DNA of 43,680 bases. Origin: Novosphingobium sp. FSW06-99 (lineage in GTDB: Bacteria > Pseudomonadota > Alphaproteobacteria > Sphingomonadales > Sphingomonadaceae). Position numbers and translations under genes: made by a program. The notes beneath the pieces were generated by a model, which was given only the letters and a program-made list of their open reading frames with translations, was not told the origin of the DNA and did not search any database. The first letter of the stretch is position 1. Every line of letters starts with the position of its first letter. The stretch lies in NCBI RefSeq assembly GCF_001519065.1, contig NZ_KQ954269.1, forward strand, positions 1 through 43,680, in the 5' to 3' direction. Below are positions 1 to 8,136 of the stretch, in pieces.

Positions 1-1
1 C

Positions 2-463
2 GATGAAGGGATCAGCGGCGCAAAGGGACGGGAACAACGCCCAGCCTTCGACCGATTGATGCAGATGGTCACCCGCCGTGAGATCGACCTGATCGCAGTT
101 TGGTCAGTGGATCGTCTCGGACGTTCACTGCAAAATCTCATTGGCTTCCTCAATGAGATCAATGAGCGCGGCGTCGATCTATATTTGCATACGCAGGGGC
201 TCGACACATCGACCAGCGCGGGCCGCGCGATGTTCTCAATGCTCTCTGTGTTCGCCGAGTTCGAACGCGCGATATTGCGCGAACGCATCATGGCTGGCTT
301 GGCCCGTTCGATCAAGAAACCCGGGCGTCCGCCCATCGATCCCGACAAGGCTGAGAAAATCCGCCGCGAACTCGGCAGGGGGACTTCGATCAACGCAACG
401 GCAAAAAAGCTCAAATGCGGCGTCGGCACCGTCCACCGCATCAAGCAGAAGATGGCCGCCTAA
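2..463 (+). CDS. Serine recombinase (resolvase/invertase family), 5' end missing
   Basis: A site-specific serine recombinase catalyses DNA resolution or inversion. The reading frame is already open at the left edge and gives 153 residues, so the N-terminal part with the nucleophilic serine lies outside the window. Visible hallmarks are the start of the conserved catalytic-domain block (DEGISG), VDRLGRS, the FAEFERAILRERI helix at the end of the catalytic domain, and a C-terminal helix-turn-helix (about residues 115-150, with INATAKKLKCGVGTVHRIK). Tn3-type resolvases and Pin-type invertases have this layout at about 185-200 residues. Its position beside small ORFs and a copper operon suggests a mobile segment, but I found no transposase or terminal repeat. 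Whether it is resolvase or invertase cannot be decided here. Confidence 0.9.
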   Translation, partial: DEGISGAKGREQRPAFDRLMQMVTRREIDLIAVWSVDRLGRSLQNLIGFLNEINERGVDLYLHTQGLDTSTSAGRAMFSMLSVFAEFERAILRERIMAGLARSIKKPGRPPIDPDKAEKIRRELGRGTSINATAKKLKCGVGTVHRIKQKMAA

Positions 464-486
464 ATCGCAGAAAACCGTCGATGCGC

Positions 487-690
487 CTAGAGACTATCGA
501 GCCACGCAGAAAACTCTTCTCGGGTATAAACCGTCCCCGGCTGTTCCGCAGCCGCATTGAGCATTGCGACGAACTCAGGCGAAAGCTCCGCTCCATCGCA
601 GATTGGGCAAGCCTCATCCTCACAATCGTCATGCTCGTCCGGCTCATCCATCTCAATCGGTCTCCCGTGTTGGTCGTCCAGCTTGCCCAT
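487..690 (-). CDS. Small acidic hypothetical protein
   Basis: A 67-residue acidic protein when started at ATG 690; a TTG start at 735 would add 15 residues. It has an Asp/Glu-rich N-terminal half with a CPIC pair of cysteines, then a compact C-terminal part ending in REEFSAWLDSL. I do not recognise a family; the tail resembles short antitoxin-like proteins, but that is only an impression. No clear ribosome binding site precedes either start. It is divergent from the ORF at 696, with only 5 bases between the two ATG starts, so at least one start is probably misplaced. Confidence 0.35.
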   Translation of the reverse strand: MGKLDDQHGRPIEMDEPDEHDDCEDEACPICDGAELSPEFVAMLNAAAEQPGTVYTREEFSAWLDSL

Positions 691-695
691 AAATA

Positions 696-953
696 ATGGA
701 GAAAACCTTGTTGCCTCATCCTGACCAAGGTTCAACTGGCCGTTTGCAGATCGTCAACGCGACCGTCTGGTTGATGATCGAGATCGGCGGCGAACGCGTG
801 GAAATCGACATCAACCGCCTCATGCGCGAGCCGTTCTGGTCCATCAGTCTGCACAGCAAGCACGAGGGTGAGGTCATCCTGACACGTAATCCAGAGATCG
901 AGGAAGAGTTCGCCAAGTTCAGCCTCACCATCGGAAAGACGGTCGATGGCTGA
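696..953 (+). CDS. Hypothetical protein, 85 aa
   Basis: An 85-residue ORF with an ordinary globular composition: a beta-rich centre (IGGERVEIDINRL), a mixed C-terminal half with EVILTRNPEIEEEFAKF, and no membrane segment. No family recognised. The frame is free of stops and has alternating hydrophobic and charged residues typical of real coding sequence, unlike the Ser/Arg-rich shadow frames nearby. No good Shine-Dalgarno sequence is seen before the ATG. It lies between a recombinase fragment and the copper operon, so it may be cargo or remnant of the same mobile segment. Confidence 0.45.
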   Translation: MEKTLLPHPDQGSTGRLQIVNATVWLMIEIGGERVEIDINRLMREPFWSISLHSKHEGEVILTRNPEIEEEFAKFSLTIGKTVDG

Positions 954-1319
954 CGATGAGGTCACAGCGGGGACAATAGGTTCGGGTGCTCTTCTGGCAC
1001 TCGAACTCACCACCATTGAAAAAGCAGGACTTATCTCGGAAATCGATGAGGACTCCAATCACAGTCCTTCTCTGAGTCCTCTTCTGGGCACCACCGCTTT
1101 TCAAAGCGTTGAAAACACTGGGGGATCGTCGTCAAGACGGTCCTCTCAGCGTGTCTTCTACGGTTCCATGCTACGGTCTGGTGCCGATAGTTCGCTCGGA
1201 AAGTCGCAGAACTCTGCGGGAAGCCTCCAAATGAGCGCGCGCGACGGGCGGCAGCGACGTGATCAGCGCCGCGAATGTGAATGTCTATCTCGGCAAACCT
1301 CGGGGTGTGTTTGGATACC
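954..1319. other. Gap without a supportable gene
   Basis: No convincing gene between the 85-aa ORF and the end of cueR. A plus-strand frame starting at 946 (overlapping the preceding stop) stays open to 1437, but after about 50 residues it becomes Ser/Arg-rich low-information sequence and runs antisense into cueR. It could hold the remnant of a broken gene. Confidence 0.4.
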
Positions 1320-1709
1320 TCAGGCGGTATTGAGTGCGTCGATGATCGGACAGCCCGGCCGCTCGTCGCCTTGGCATTGTTCAGCGAGATCGAGCAGCGC
1401 CTTTCGCATCGCCTCCAGCGCAAGGGCCTTGCGATGAAGTTCATCGGCACGCGCCAGGGCGAGTCGCTTCACATCCATGCTCTGGCGGTCGCGATCATTC
1501 CATAGTCCCAGCAGCGAGCGGATTTCGTCGATGGGGAAGCCTAGATCGCGTGCATTTGCGATAAAGCGAAGGCGGTGTAGATCGGCATCGGCATAATCGC
1601 GATAGCCGCTGTCCCGGCGGGCAGGCGGCGGGATCAAACCGATCGTTTCATAGTGGCGGATCATCCGCTGAGAGACGCCGCTCGTCCGCGATGCCTGTCC
1701 GATATTCAT
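1320..1709 (-). CDS. cueR: Copper-responsive MerR-family regulator CueR
   Basis: A 129-residue MerR-type activator that senses Cu(I) and activates copper efflux genes by distorting promoters with long spacers. The N-terminal winged helix-turn-helix begins MNIGQASRTSGVSQRMIRHY and continues through ETIGLIPPPARRDSGYRDY. A dimerisation helix spans about residues 75-110. The C-terminal metal loop has two cysteines seven residues apart (CQGDERPGC), the Cu(I)-binding arrangement of CueR; this separates it from mercury MerR and zinc ZntR. Its ATG overlaps the copA stop codon (1706-1709), so it is the second gene of the copA-cueR operon and probably autoregulated through the copA promoter. Confidence 0.92.
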   Translation of the reverse strand: MNIGQASRTSGVSQRMIRHYETIGLIPPPARRDSGYRDYADADLHRLRFIANARDLGFPIDEIRSLLGLWNDRDRQSMDVKRLALARADELHRKALALEAMRKALLDLAEQCQGDERPGCPIIDALNTA

Positions 1710-4054
1710 AGCTTTGCCCTATTCAGCCGCAACGCATTGGTCACGACGGTGAAGCTTGACAGCGCCATGGCCACCCCCGCGATCATCGGTGACAGGAGCA
1801 AGCCCGTGACCGGATAGAGCACGCCTGCCGCTATCGGGACACCGATTCCGTTGAACACGAAGGAAAAGAAGAGGTTCTGCCGAATGTTGCGCATTGTCGC
1901 GCATGCCAGACGGCGCGCCCGCACCATCGCAGCCAGATCGCCATTGGTCAGGGTCATCCCGGCGCTTTCGATTGCGACATCCGTGCCTGTGCCCATTGCT
2001 ACACCGACATCTGCGGCTGCGAGCGCAGGCGCGTCATTGATGCCATCGCCGGCCATCGCGACTTTGGCACCCTTTGACTTCAACTCGCCGATGATCCGCG
2101 CCTTGTCTTCGGGCTTGAGCCCGGCATGGACCTCGTCGATCCCGCCGATTGCCTTGGCCACCGCCTGCGCGGTTCCTTCGGCGTCGCCGGTTAGCATGAC
2201 GATCCGCAATCCTTCCGCCTTGAGTGCGGCAATCGCGTCGCGCGCGGATTCACGGAGTGGATCGGCTACCGCGAGCAGTCCGGCGAGCTTGCCCTCGATT
2301 GCGACCAGCATCACGCCCGCGCCGTCGTGGCGATAGCGCTCGGCGGCTTCGGCCAAGGGCCTCGGATCGACACCAATCCGGCGCATCTGGGCGGCATTGC
2401 CGATGACCACATGCTTGCCATCGACCTGCCCGCAAACGCCCAACCCGGTTTGTGATTCAAACTGCTCAAGCGAACCCACCTCGAGCTTTGCTTCCTGTGC
2501 GGCACCCACAATGGCGTGCGCCAGCGGATGCTCGGATTGGCTCTCCACGGCAGCGGCCGCCGAGAGAACTATATCTTTGTTAAAGCCGTCACAGGGCTCA
2601 ATCGCCGTTACCTTCGGGCGCCCCTCGGTCAGCGTACCGGTCTTGTCGATCACCAGAGTGTCGACGCAGGCCATCATCTGAAGCGCCTCGGCATCCTTGA
2701 TCAGCACCCCGGCCCGCGCGCCGCGCCCAGTGCCGACCATGATCGACATCGGCGTGGCAAGCCCCAGCGCACAGGGACATGCAATAATCAGCACTGCAAT
2801 GGCGTTGAGCAACGCATGACCGAAGCGCGGCTGTGGCCCGACCAGATTCCAGACAATGAAGGTTAGGATCGCGGTTCCAACCACCAGGGGCACAAACCAG
2901 CCCGACACACGGTCGGCGATCGCCTGGATCGGCGCGCGGCTGCGCTGTGCCTCGGCCACCATCTTGACGATCCGTGCCAGCACGGTGTTGGCGCCCACTG
3001 CACGGGCCTCGATCACCAGCGAGCCGGTGCCGTTGATCGTCCCACCGGTCACGACAGCATCGTGCTCTTTGAGCACTGGTGCCGGTTCGCCGGTCAGCAT
3101 CGCTTCATCGACCGACGATCGGCCGTCGACCACCACACCATCGACCGGCAAAGCTTCACCGGGACGCACGCGCAGCTTATCGCCGGTCGCAACTTCGGAA
3201 AGGGGAACTTCTTCCTCGCTGCCATCTCCGCGCAGCCGACGCGCCGTCTTTGGCGCGAGATCCATCAGCGCGCGGATCGCTCGACCGGTCGCCGCGCGCG
3301 CGCGCAGTTCGAGCACCTGCCCAAGCAGCACCAGCGTCACGACCACGCCGGCCGCCTCGTAATAGACTGGCATGACCCCGTGCACGCGAAAAGAGGTCGG
3401 GAACAATCCAGGCGTTATCGTGGCCAGAAGACTATAGGCGAATGCAGCCCCGACGCCGAGCGAGACCAACGTAAACATGTTGAGGTTACGCGTGCGAATC
3501 GACGTCCAGCCGCGCTGAAAGAATGGCGCACCAGCCCACAGGACGATGGGTGCGGTGAGCGCAAGTTGGATCCAGGGCGAATAGGTCGGTGGCACGAACC
3601 TCATGCCGAGCATCTCGGCCACCATCGAAATCGCAAGCAACGGCACGCTTAGCGCCCCCGCCACCCAGACGCGCCTGGTAAAATTGGTGAGTTCTGGGTT
3701 CGGGCCGGTGTCGAGCGTCGGGTCTTCCGGCTCAAGTGCCATGCCGCAGATTGGGCAAGTTCCCGGACCGCCTTCCCGAATGCCGGGATGCATGGGGCAT
3801 GTCCAAACTACTCCTGGTGTTGCTTTCGGCTCGGACAAACGCTGGTCGCTGAGGTAGGTTTCGGGGGCCGCGACAAATTTGCTCCGGCAGCCTGCGCTGC
3901 AAAAATGATAGCTGTGGCCAGCATGATCGGCGTGATGTGCGGTCTTCGTCGGATCGACGGTCATGCCGCAGACCGGATCCTTGACGGTGCCATTTTCTCG
4001 GTCGACATGCTGATTGTCGTCGCTTTGATGCTGCGCGTGAACGTTGCTGGTCAT
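1706..4054 (-). CDS. copA: Copper-translocating P1B-type ATPase
   Basis: A 782-residue ATP-driven Cu(I) exporter of the inner membrane. In order: a YHS domain (about residues 24-68, PVCGM then YHFCSAGC), a heavy-metal-binding cysteine motif (about 84-110, WTCPMHP and CPICGM), transmembrane helices, the TGEP actuator loop (321-324), the CPC metal site (426-428), the DKTGT phosphorylation site (470-474), and the GDGINDAP hinge followed by two last membrane helices. The classical N-terminal MxCxxC domain is replaced by the YHS plus CPMHP modules, a known CopA variant. I chose ATG 4054 because GGAG lies six bases upstream; the frame is open to 4174 and would add 40 residues rich in Met/Asp that overlap the promoter. 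cueR follows with a 4-base overlap. Confidence 0.94.
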   Translation of the reverse strand: MTSNVHAQHQSDDNQHVDRENGTVKDPVCGMTVDPTKTAHHADHAGHSYHFCSAGCRSKFVAAPETYLSDQRLSEPKATPGVVWTCPMHPGIREGGPGTCPICGMALEPEDPTLDTGPNPELTNFTRRVWVAGALSVPLLAISMVAEMLGMRFVPPTYSPWIQLALTAPIVLWAGAPFFQRGWTSIRTRNLNMFTLVSLGVGAAFAYSLLATITPGLFPTSFRVHGVMPVYYEAAGVVVTLVLLGQVLELRARAATGRAIRALMDLAPKTARRLRGDGSEEEVPLSEVATGDKLRVRPGEALPVDGVVVDGRSSVDEAMLTGEPAPVLKEHDAVVTGGTINGTGSLVIEARAVGANTVLARIVKMVAEAQRSRAPIQAIADRVSGWFVPLVVGTAILTFIVWNLVGPQPRFGHALLNAIAVLIIACPCALGLATPMSIMVGTGRGARAGVLIKDAEALQMMACVDTLVIDKTGTLTEGRPKVTAIEPCDGFNKDIVLSAAAAVESQSEHPLAHAIVGAAQEAKLEVGSLEQFESQTGLGVCGQVDGKHVVIGNAAQMRRIGVDPRPLAEAAERYRHDGAGVMLVAIEGKLAGLLAVADPLRESARDAIAALKAEGLRIVMLTGDAEGTAQAVAKAIGGIDEVHAGLKPEDKARIIGELKSKGAKVAMAGDGINDAPALAAADVGVAMGTGTDVAIESAGMTLTNGDLAAMVRARRLACATMRNIRQNLFFSFVFNGIGVPIAAGVLYPVTGLLLSPMIAGVAMALSSFTVVTNALRLNRAKL

Positions 4055-4073
4055 ACGGGACTCCATGCGAATC

Positions 4074-4104
4074 ATGATGGGGTCTGACATCATGTTAAGG
4101 TCAA
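4074..4104 (-). promoter_or_regulatory. CueR-type promoter of copA-cueR
   Basis: On the minus strand TTGACC (4104-4099) is followed by the dyad TTAACATGATGTCA and, after 19 bases, a weak CATCAT -10. The extended spacer with an imperfect dyad (TxACATxATGTxA) is the expected MerR-family architecture, and it sits about 20 bases upstream of the chosen copA start. This supports the start at 4054 rather than 4174. The -10 assignment is tentative. Confidence 0.6.
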
Positions 4105-4609
4105 GCCCGAAGTCAGTCGGGTCCATAATTAACCCATCCGTCGGCCACCGGCCGGCCATTCCCGTCGCGGTCATTCGTTCACGGACAACAGGAATGTCCG
4201 GTGTTTGGCTGGAACCGACGTTCTCGAGCCGGTCAGCGAACGGCGGTTAAGTCTCGGATCAGGACCTTCCGCCCGATCAGCTTGGATGTGAAAAGACTAT
4301 GGTTTTTGACGAAGCCATGCCGTCTGCCAAACGATAAGACTTCCTGTTGGTTCGCCCCCCCCGTTGGGGGTTGGCTCAAGGCCGCCATACGAGCGGGGCA
4401 TTCTTCATCTGAATGGTGGGCGATAAAAATTATCCCACAATTTGATTGCGGCTGGATTTGCGGGATAAAAAGCATCGCTTCCACCAAGCAGGTCTGCCAG
4501 TCGGCCACTGGTGATTTCGAGGCCTCCCATGGGCCGTTCGGGGTTGCTTTGCGGATGGTGGCCGGTGTCGACAACGCCCGATGGCAAATGGAGCCTCCGG
4601 GAGCGCCAT
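4105..4609. other. Gap between copper operon and TetR gene
   Basis: About 500 bases without a supportable gene. Several overlapping frames are open on both strands but none has a family-like protein or a ribosome binding site. There is a C8-run followed by a G5-run (about 4357-4371) and AT-richer stretches (around 4425-4475) unlike the flanking genes. This may be the junction between accessory copper DNA and the resident chromosome; no direct repeat or terminal inverted repeat was found to prove it. Confidence 0.4.
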
Positions 4610-5191
4610 CTAACCCGGCAGCAGCCCTGCCGCGCGATAGCTCGCAATCAGCGTATCGAACAGGGCGATGGCCGCACGGCTCCTGGCGATCACCTGCGCG
4701 CCCGCCACGGCCGCATAGATCGCGAAGGCGCGGTCCGCGCTCTCTTCGGCGCTGACAATGCCCGCCGCCGTGAGCTGCCGGCTCAGCCACGCGACATTAA
4801 CGTCGGCAAAGCTCTGGACTTCCTTGAGCACGGCCTCGGGCAATTCGTCATGCTCGGCGGCCATGAAGCTGCTGAGGCACATGCGGTTTTCGCGCGCCAG
4901 CGACGCCCGAAAAATGTCCGGATAACGGCGCAACGCCTCCAGCGGATCGGATGCCGCCGCCGCGATCGCCTCGAGATCGGCGGCGATGTCCTGCCAATAA
5001 CGCCGCGCCACCGCCGCGCCGAGCGCCGCCTTGTTGGCGAAATGGTAGTTGATGCTGGCCGCCTTGATGCCGACGGTCTCCGCCAGATCGCGGAAATTGA
5101 GGCCGCCATAGCCATAGGCCATCGCGGCTTCGCGCGCTGCCGTGAGGATCGCCTCTTTCGCGTTTTCTTTCATCGTATCCTGCTTGCTCAT
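4610..5191 (-). CDS. TetR/AcrR-family regulator (of the gst cluster)
   Basis: A 193-residue TetR-type repressor. The N-terminal HTH domain covers about residues 10-60: AILTAAREAAMAYGYGGLNF, then DLAETVGIKAASINYHFANK, the recognition-helix signature. The C-terminal half is an all-helical ligand/dimer domain with a cysteine at about residue 110 (ENRMCLSSFM). It is divergent from the glutathione S-transferase gene, with 107 bases between the starts that carry two related palindromes, so it most likely represses both itself and the gst operon. The start at 5191 has AGGTGA just upstream; an internal ATG at 5173 is an alternative. The inducer is unknown; an electrophile or quinone would fit the regulated genes. 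Confidence 0.88.
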   Translation of the reverse strand: MSKQDTMKENAKEAILTAAREAAMAYGYGGLNFRDLAETVGIKAASINYHFANKAALGAAVARRYWQDIAADLEAIAAAASDPLEALRRYPDIFRASLARENRMCLSSFMAAEHDELPEAVLKEVQSFADVNVAWLSRQLTAAGIVSAEESADRAFAIYAAVAGAQVIARSRAAIALFDTLIASYRAAGLLPG

Positions 5192-5197
5192 GATTCA

Positions 5198-5269
5198 CCT
5201 GCCATATGACAGATAGGGGTTGACCAGGCAAGATTCGAGTCGTAAACGACACCTACCATCTGGCAGGCA
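5198..5269. promoter_or_regulatory. Paired TetR operator sites between tetR and gst
   Basis: Two 18-base copies, CCTGCCATATGACAGATA (5198-5215) and CCTACCATCTGGCAGGCA (5252-5269), agree at 13 of 18 positions in the same orientation, 54 bases apart. Each holds an imperfect palindrome (CTGCCATATGACAG; CTACCATCTGGCAG). One lies at the tetR start and the other about 30 bases upstream of the gst start, as expected for a repressor controlling divergent promoters. Confidence 0.6.
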
Positions 5270-5298
5270 GGTGGTGCTCAAACCAAGCGAGACACCCC

Positions 5299-5997
5299 AT
5301 GACCGACAAGCTCACCCTCTTCACCTCTCCTTCGGCATTCCCCAATCCGCAGCGTCTGCGCATCTTCATGCACGAGAAAGGCATCGCCGATGCCTTCGCC
5401 GAGACGGTCTACGACATGACACCCGGCGGTCAACAGCGCGGCTGGCAGCACCTCAAGATGAACCCCTGGGGCGAAACCCCGACGCTGGCTCTGGCCGACG
5501 GCTCGTTTCTGAGTGAGACCGCCGCCATCGCGCGCTACCTCGACGACACGTTCGAGGGCCGCAAGATCATGGGCGCCACCGCCCTTGAGCGCGGCCTCGA
5601 CCAGATGTGGGACAACCGGATCTGGGTGCACATCCTCTATCCGATCGTCACCGCCTTCCACGTGCTGCACCAGGGCCTGGGCCCCAAGCTGGAGTTGACC
5701 AGCAACCCTGCCTGGGGTGAGCATTCGCGCAAGGTGGCGCTGGCGCATGCGGGGCTGGTCGACCGGCATCTGGCGGATGGGCGCGCCTGGCTGCTGGGCG
5801 GCGATGCGCCGACGTTCTCGGACATCACGCTGGCCACGGCGATCGCGTTCTCCAAGTTCCCGGTCAATGCCACGCCGCTCGACGAGCGCTTCGAGCATAT
5901 CGACGCCTTCTGGCAGCGCTGGCTGGGTCGGCCGACCTTCCTGGCCGCCTATGCCGATCGCAACAGCGGCGTCCCCGAACTGGACAACCGCGCCTGA
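5299..5997 (+). CDS. Glutathione S-transferase family protein
   Basis: A 232-residue cytosolic GST-like enzyme, conjugating glutathione to electrophiles or acting as glutathione-dependent isomerase/peroxidase. The thioredoxin-like N-terminal domain (about 1-85) has LFTSPSAFPNPQRLRIFMHE, the cis-proline loop WGETPTLAL, and LSETAAIARYLDD with the Glu-Thr/Ser pair that holds the gamma-glutamyl group. The helical C-terminal domain (about 95-220) contains APTFSDITLATAIAF, the usual N-capping box with Asp. The first strand has Ser residues rather than an obvious catalytic Cys, so a Ser/Tyr-type mechanism is more likely. It is the first gene after the TetR operators and probably co-transcribed with the tautomerase and dehydrogenase downstream. 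Confidence 0.88.
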   Translation: MTDKLTLFTSPSAFPNPQRLRIFMHEKGIADAFAETVYDMTPGGQQRGWQHLKMNPWGETPTLALADGSFLSETAAIARYLDDTFEGRKIMGATALERGLDQMWDNRIWVHILYPIVTAFHVLHQGLGPKLELTSNPAWGEHSRKVALAHAGLVDRHLADGRAWLLGGDAPTFSDITLATAIAFSKFPVNATPLDERFEHIDAFWQRWLGRPTFLAAYADRNSGVPELDNRA

Positions 5998-6027
5998 CCC
6001 GCGCCGCCAGCATCAACCGATGCTCAA

Positions 6028-6059
6028 CCCGCACTGCAAATCCCCCGCACTGCAAATCC
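6028..6059 (+). repeat. Perfect tandem 2 x 16-bp repeat
   Basis: CCCGCACTGCAAATCC occurs twice head to tail without mismatch, directly before the AAGGAGG ribosome binding site of the tautomerase gene. It lies in the gap between gst and the tautomerase. It could be a recent slippage duplication or a regulatory site. Confidence 0.9.
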
Positions 6060-6071
6060 AAGGAGGCTATC

Positions 6072-6446
6072 ATGCCGTTTGCCCGTATCGATCTCGTCCA
6101 GGGGAAACCCGCCAGTTACCGCTCCGCCATTGCCGATATCGTCTATCGCGGCATCGTCGATGTCCTGAAGGCGCCTGACGGCGACCGCTTCGTCGTCGTC
6201 GGCGAGCATCAGGCCGACAACCTGATCTACGATCCCGACTTCCTGGGCTTCAGCCGATCCCCCGACTTCATCCTGATCCAGGTGACCAGCACGGTCGGCA
6301 ATGCGCGGGAGACGAAGTTCGCGTTCTACCGGTTCATCGCCGACGAACTGAAGCGCAAGCTCTCGGTCCGACCCGACGACATCATGATCAACATGGTCTT
6401 CGTTGCCCGCGAGGACTGGTCGTTCGGCAACGGCGAACCGTGGTGA
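6072..6446 (+). CDS. Tautomerase-superfamily protein
   Basis: A 124-residue protein of the 4-oxalocrotonate tautomerase/MIF-like superfamily. After Met removal the chain starts with Pro (MPFARIDL), the superfamily's catalytic base, followed by an alpha helix and a second strand; the length equals two fused beta-alpha-beta units as in the longer tautomerases. Conserved charged residues include Arg in RETKFAFYRFIAD and the C-terminal MVFVAREDWSFGNG motif seen in this subfamily. A strong AAGGAGG lies six bases before the ATG. It lies between a GST and an aldehyde dehydrogenase, suggesting isomerisation of keto-enol intermediates or quinone-like electrophiles. The exact substrate cannot be read from sequence. 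Confidence 0.85.
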   Translation: MPFARIDLVQGKPASYRSAIADIVYRGIVDVLKAPDGDRFVVVGEHQADNLIYDPDFLGFSRSPDFILIQVTSTVGNARETKFAFYRFIADELKRKLSVRPDDIMINMVFVAREDWSFGNGEPW

Positions 6447-6548
6447 GCCATCGGACGGCGAGCCATTGTTGCCGTCCATCGTCCGGAAAGACCGCGGGCC
6501 GGGAATGACTCACCCGGCCCCACCCCCATCGACAGAAGGAACAATCGC

Positions 6549-8012
6549 ATGGATATCCTCGCAACGCTGAAAGCCGAGGGATGGCTTCGCGAACAGAACG
6601 CCATCGGCGGCGCATGGCGCGATGCCGACGACGGGCGTCGTTATGACGTTGCCGACCCGGCGACCGGCCGGCAGATCGGCACGATCGCATGGTCCGGCGC
6701 CGCCGAGACAACGGCGGCCATCCAAACGGCACAGGCTGCCTTCAAAAGCTGGTCCGCGTTGCTGGCGGGCGAGCGGGCCAACGCCCTACACCGCATGGCA
6801 TCAATCATCCGCGACAACGCCGACCTCCTCGCAGCCATGCTGACGCTGGAACAAGGCAAGCCATTGGCCGAAGCGCGCGGCGAAATCCTGCTTGGCGCGA
6901 ACTATGTGCAATGGTTTGCCGAAGAAGCGCGGCGGATCAACGGCGAGATCGTGCCATCGCCGTGGCAAGGGCGCCAGATCCTGGTGCTGCGCGAGCCCGT
7001 CGGGGTCGTCGCGGCGATCTCACCTTGGAACTTCCCGTTTTCGATGCTCTCGCGCAAGATCGCACCGGCTTTGGCGGCTGGGTGCACTGTGGTGGTAAAG
7101 CCGTCCGAGTTCACGCCTTATTGCGGGGTGGTGTGGGCGGTGCTGGCCGAAAAGGCCGGTATCCCCGGTGGCGTGATCAATGTGGTGACGGGTGACGCCG
7201 TCGCGATCGGCGGCGAGCTGACCGCCAACCCCCTGGTGCGCAAGCTGACCTTCACCGGCTCCACGCGCGTCGGCAAGTTGCTCTACCAGCAGTCGGGCGC
7301 GACGATGAAGAAGCTGTCGATGGAACTGGGCGGCAATGCGCCGTTCCTCGTCTTCGATGACGCCGATCTCGATCAGGCGGTCGAAGGCGCGATTGCCGCG
7401 AAGTACCGCAACAGCGGCCAGACTTGCGTGTGCGTGAACCGCTTCTACGTCCAGGACGGCATTTACGAGGCCTTCGCGGAACGCTTCACCCAGCGGGTCA
7501 AGCAACTCAAGGTCGGCAACGGCTTTGACGATGGGGTGACCCAGGGTCCGCTGATTAACGCCGCGGCGGTGCGCAAGGTCGAGGCGCATGTCGATGATGC
7601 CTTGGCCAAAGGTGGCGTGTTGCTCGCCGGCGGACAACGCGATGCGCTGGGCGGCACCTTCTTCGCACCGACCGTCATCCGCGATGCGACGCAGGACATG
7701 CTGATCGCCGATGAGGAGACCTTCGGCCCGGTCGCCGCGCTGTTTCGCTTCAGCGACGAGCAAGCCGCGATCGACGCCGCAAACGGATCGGAATTCGGCC
7801 TTGCCGCCTATTTCTATACGCGTGATCTGGCGCGCACCTTCCGCGTCGCCAGCGCGCTTGAAAGCGGCATGGTCGGCATCAACGCCGGGATCATCACCAC
7901 CGAAGTCGCCCCTTTCGGCGGCGTGAAGGACAGCGGCATCGGCCGTGAAGGTTCTACCCACGGGATCGCGGAGTTCATGCAGACCAAGTATCTGAGCCTT
8001 GGCGGACTGTGA
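6549..8012 (+). CDS. gabD: NAD(P)-dependent succinate-semialdehyde dehydrogenase
   Basis: A 487-residue aldehyde dehydrogenase oxidising succinate semialdehyde (or a similar short aldehyde) to the acid. The Rossmann part has ISPWNFPFSM and KPSEFTP; the general base Glu259 is in MELGGNAPF and the nucleophile Cys293 in NSGQTCVCV. Cys295 two residues on makes a CxC that in some SSADH enzymes acts as a redox switch. The C-terminal EVAPFGGVKDSGIGREG motif is typical of GabD. Family length is about 480-490, so it is complete. AAGGA precedes the ATG. The coupling to GST and tautomerase genes suggests aldehyde detoxification rather than GABA use; no GABA transaminase is present in the window. Confidence 0.9.
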   Translation: MDILATLKAEGWLREQNAIGGAWRDADDGRRYDVADPATGRQIGTIAWSGAAETTAAIQTAQAAFKSWSALLAGERANALHRMASIIRDNADLLAAMLTLEQGKPLAEARGEILLGANYVQWFAEEARRINGEIVPSPWQGRQILVLREPVGVVAAISPWNFPFSMLSRKIAPALAAGCTVVVKPSEFTPYCGVVWAVLAEKAGIPGGVINVVTGDAVAIGGELTANPLVRKLTFTGSTRVGKLLYQQSGATMKKLSMELGGNAPFLVFDDADLDQAVEGAIAAKYRNSGQTCVCVNRFYVQDGIYEAFAERFTQRVKQLKVGNGFDDGVTQGPLINAAAVRKVEAHVDDALAKGGVLLAGGQRDALGGTFFAPTVIRDATQDMLIADEETFGPVAALFRFSDEQAAIDAANGSEFGLAAYFYTRDLARTFRVASALESGMVGINAGIITTEVAPFGGVKDSGIGREGSTHGIAEFMQTKYLSLGGL

Positions 8013-8075
8013 CCATGGCGGGAGGCTGGTTCGCTGGCTTCCCGTCGGTCGGTCGGTGGGACAAATGTGTCGGGG

Positions 8076-8122
8076 TTGCACTGGCGCCGAGCCCTCACTA
8101 TATGCAGACCGTTCTGTATATT
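8076..8122 (+). promoter_or_regulatory. Promoter and autoregulatory TetR operator
   Basis: TTGCAC (8076-8081), a 17-base spacer and TATATG (8099-8104) form a sigma-70-like promoter. Over the -10 lies the near-perfect palindrome TATGCAGACCGTTCTGTATA (8101-8120; 8 of 10 positions symmetric). A near copy precedes the NTF2-like gene at 8912, so this is very probably the operator of the TetR protein encoded just downstream. Confidence 0.72.
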
Positions 8123-8136
8123 TGGAGTGTCTGCTT

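Noticed and set aside
946..1437. Plus-strand ORF of 163 codons overlapping the end of the 85-aa gene
   Set aside because: Its translation is Ser/Arg-rich and runs antisense to cueR; only the first part could be a gene remnant.
4233..4790. Long minus-strand frame upstream and through the TetR gene end
   Set aside because: No ribosome binding site or family; overlaps the real TetR gene in another frame.
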